A stretch of 6,197 nucleotides of DNA from Fidelibacterota bacterium. GTDB lineage: Bacteria; Fidelibacterota; Marinisomatia; Marinisomatales; UBA1611. Below the pieces are notes generated by a model. It was not told where the DNA came from. It saw only the letters and a list, made by a program, of their open reading frames with translations, and searched no databases. Location: positions 1-6,197 of the forward strand of contig DQOT01000096.1 of assembly GCA_015658495.1 (NCBI GenBank), read 5' to 3'. Both the position numbers and the translations under genes were made by a program. Each line of letters begins with the position of its first letter. The first letter of the stretch is position 1. Below, in pieces: positions 5,525 through 6,197 of this stretch.

Positions 5525-6076
5525 ATGATTAGCTACAACTCACTTGATGATTTAACAAAACAAAACTTAAAAAAAGAAATTAATGATTGCGCTCTAGCAT
5601 TGGGCGGGAAAAATCATTTTCTTCATCTTCTCGAGGAAATTCGAAAAGAGCGTCATCATCCTTTAATGGCAAAAAATTCATCATTCCGTTTTAGTTATGG
5701 CACAGTAAAATGGGGAAAAGTTATTTTCAAAGATAAAGTCCATTTACTAATAAAGATGACTAAAGATCGAGAAAATAATGGAAATCTTATGCCTAAAAAA
5801 GGGGATAGGAAGTACAAAACTGTTATGAATCTTCTACGAACTCTGGGGCCAATGAAATTTGAAATCCGTCCTAAAAATATCAAAGATGGAGATGGCTTTA
5901 ATTTGCATCCATTTGACATTATTGATGAAAATACTTCACATCTAAATTTTATGTTTGATATTGTGTTTTTTTTACCAATCCACATTGTTAAACAAGTATT
6001 TAATGGCCCAATAATAAAAATAAATAAAAATCATCAGCACTCAATAGTTACTTTAGATGAAGAACGACGCGGTTGA
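5525..6076 (+). CDS. Hypothetical protein, 183 aa, unrecognised
   Basis: I do not recognise this family. The N-terminal 45 residues look helical and charged ([11 protein letters not shown], then [15 protein letters not shown]). The middle (about 53-80) looks like beta strands: [15 protein letters not shown], then KVHLLIKM. Residues about 91-106 are basic ([16 protein letters not shown]). A hydrophobic stretch [14 protein letters not shown] (142-155) is too short and interrupted to be a confident membrane helix. No signal peptide is seen, so it is probably cytoplasmic. The base composition is the most AT-rich in the window, as is common for accessory or island genes. A weak AAGAAG (5511-5516) may serve as ribosome binding site. 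The last four codons (GAA CGA CGC GGT) already have the character of the GC-rich DNA that follows, so the native 3' end could lie elsewhere if this is a junction. Confidence 0.68.
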   Translation: MISYNSLDDLTKQNLKKEINDCALALGGKNHFLHLLEEIRKERHHPLMAKNSSFRFSYGTVKWGKVIFKDKVHLLIKMTKDRENNGNLMPKKGDRKYKTVMNLLRTLGPMKFEIRPKNIKDGDGFNLHPFDIIDENTSHLNFMFDIVFFLPIHIVKQVFNGPIIKINKNHQHSIVTLDEERRG

Positions 6077-6197
6077 ACAGCGGACAGGTCCCGGGCGTGT
6101 TGAGGAAGTTGTTCAGAGCACTGCCGAAACGCTTGCAGTTTCCTGCCCCTTTTGCCTTACAATGATGTCTGATGGTCTGGCTGCGAGCGATTCTCAT
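6057..6197 (+). pseudogene. 5'-truncated CCG-domain (Fe-S)-binding oxidoreductase fragment, running off the window
   Basis: One frame is open from an in-frame TAG (6054-6056) and ATG (6057) to the window end. From about residue 15 it reads [20 protein letters not shown] and then [15 protein letters not shown]. This matches the C-terminal CCG cysteine-rich domain of HdrD/GlpC-like Fe-S oxidoreductases, where R-x-E-E, a short loop, then CPFC-x-T-M-x-x-DG is typical and the R-to-C spacing (16) is preserved. These proteins pass electrons between flavoproteins and quinone or disulfide acceptors through clusters held by CCG motifs. The first CCG motif and all N-terminal ferredoxin-type cluster sites are absent, because AT-rich unrelated coding sequence lies directly upstream. 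A complete gene is impossible here, so this is a broken gene or a junction. Composition is about 54% GC. Confidence 0.7.

Larger units (their letters stand above)
4206..6197. mobile_element. Putative integrated island to the right of the tRNA remnant (right end not seen)
   Basis: The tRNA remnant points its broken 5' side toward higher coordinates. In tRNA-targeted integration the element lies on the 5' side of the distal core copy, so the element should extend rightwards from 4206. The DNA from here to about 6070 is visibly AT-richer than the left block (for example 13 of 60 bases are G or C at 5941-6000, against 32 of 60 at 2101-2160). It also switches toward AGA and ATA codons. No integrase, relaxase, transposase or phage gene is in view, and the expected intact tRNA gene at the far end is outside the window. 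The change to GC-rich DNA at about 6070-6080 could be internal to the island or a separate junction. Confidence 0.35.

Noticed and set aside
1..6197. CRISPR array, insertion sequence ends or integrase gene
   Set aside because: No regularly spaced repeats, no transposase-like or integrase-like protein and no long terminal inverted repeats were seen on either strand.

Overview
The window looks like a chromosomal piece of a Gram-negative bacterium, joined at its right side to DNA of different character. The FCB superphylum (Bacteroidota or Marinimicrobia-like) is the best guess. Reasons: a DUF5362-like membrane protein, a secreted-looking YidD-domain fusion, a lipoprotein with a lipobox, and several genes with no Shine-Dalgarno sequence. 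This placement is inference; there is no rRNA or marker gene here.

Left block (1-4163, roughly mid-40s % GC by eye, locally above 50%). It opens with the C-terminus of a NUDIX CoA pyrophosphatase, translationally coupled (ATGA) to a small two-helix membrane protein. One base further on is the end of a convergent 2,4-dienoyl-CoA reductase of the SDR family. A short divergent region leads to a PIN-PhoH ATPase/RNase (PhoH2 type) in an operon with a DUF5362-like membrane protein. A perfect 11-bp hairpin separates that operon from a convergent 109-aa membrane protein with a long amphipathic tail. Divergent from it is a YidD-domain protein with a signal-peptide-like N-terminus and an extra C-terminal membrane module.

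Junction (4164-4205). The 3' half of a tRNA, anticodon GTC (Asp by decoding), lies on the minus strand. It breaks off inside the anticodon stem. This is the footprint expected of the distal attachment-site copy left by an element that integrated into a tRNA gene. Its orientation puts the element to the right. The YidD-fusion reading frame runs through the remnant and gains a foreign C-terminus.

Right block (4206 to about 6070, clearly AT-richer, different Arg and Ile codon use). It holds a lipoprotein with six LTxxQ-like motifs, apparently three tandem Spy/CpxP-like units, then a good rho-independent terminator and an unrecognised 183-aa gene. At about 6070-6080 composition jumps to about 54% GC and a 5'-truncated C-terminal piece of a CCG-domain Fe-S oxidoreductase begins and runs off the window. 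No integrase, transposase, CRISPR array or intact tRNA is visible. The island reading therefore rests on the tRNA remnant plus the compositional steps, and an assembly or amplification chimera remains possible, especially at the right junction.
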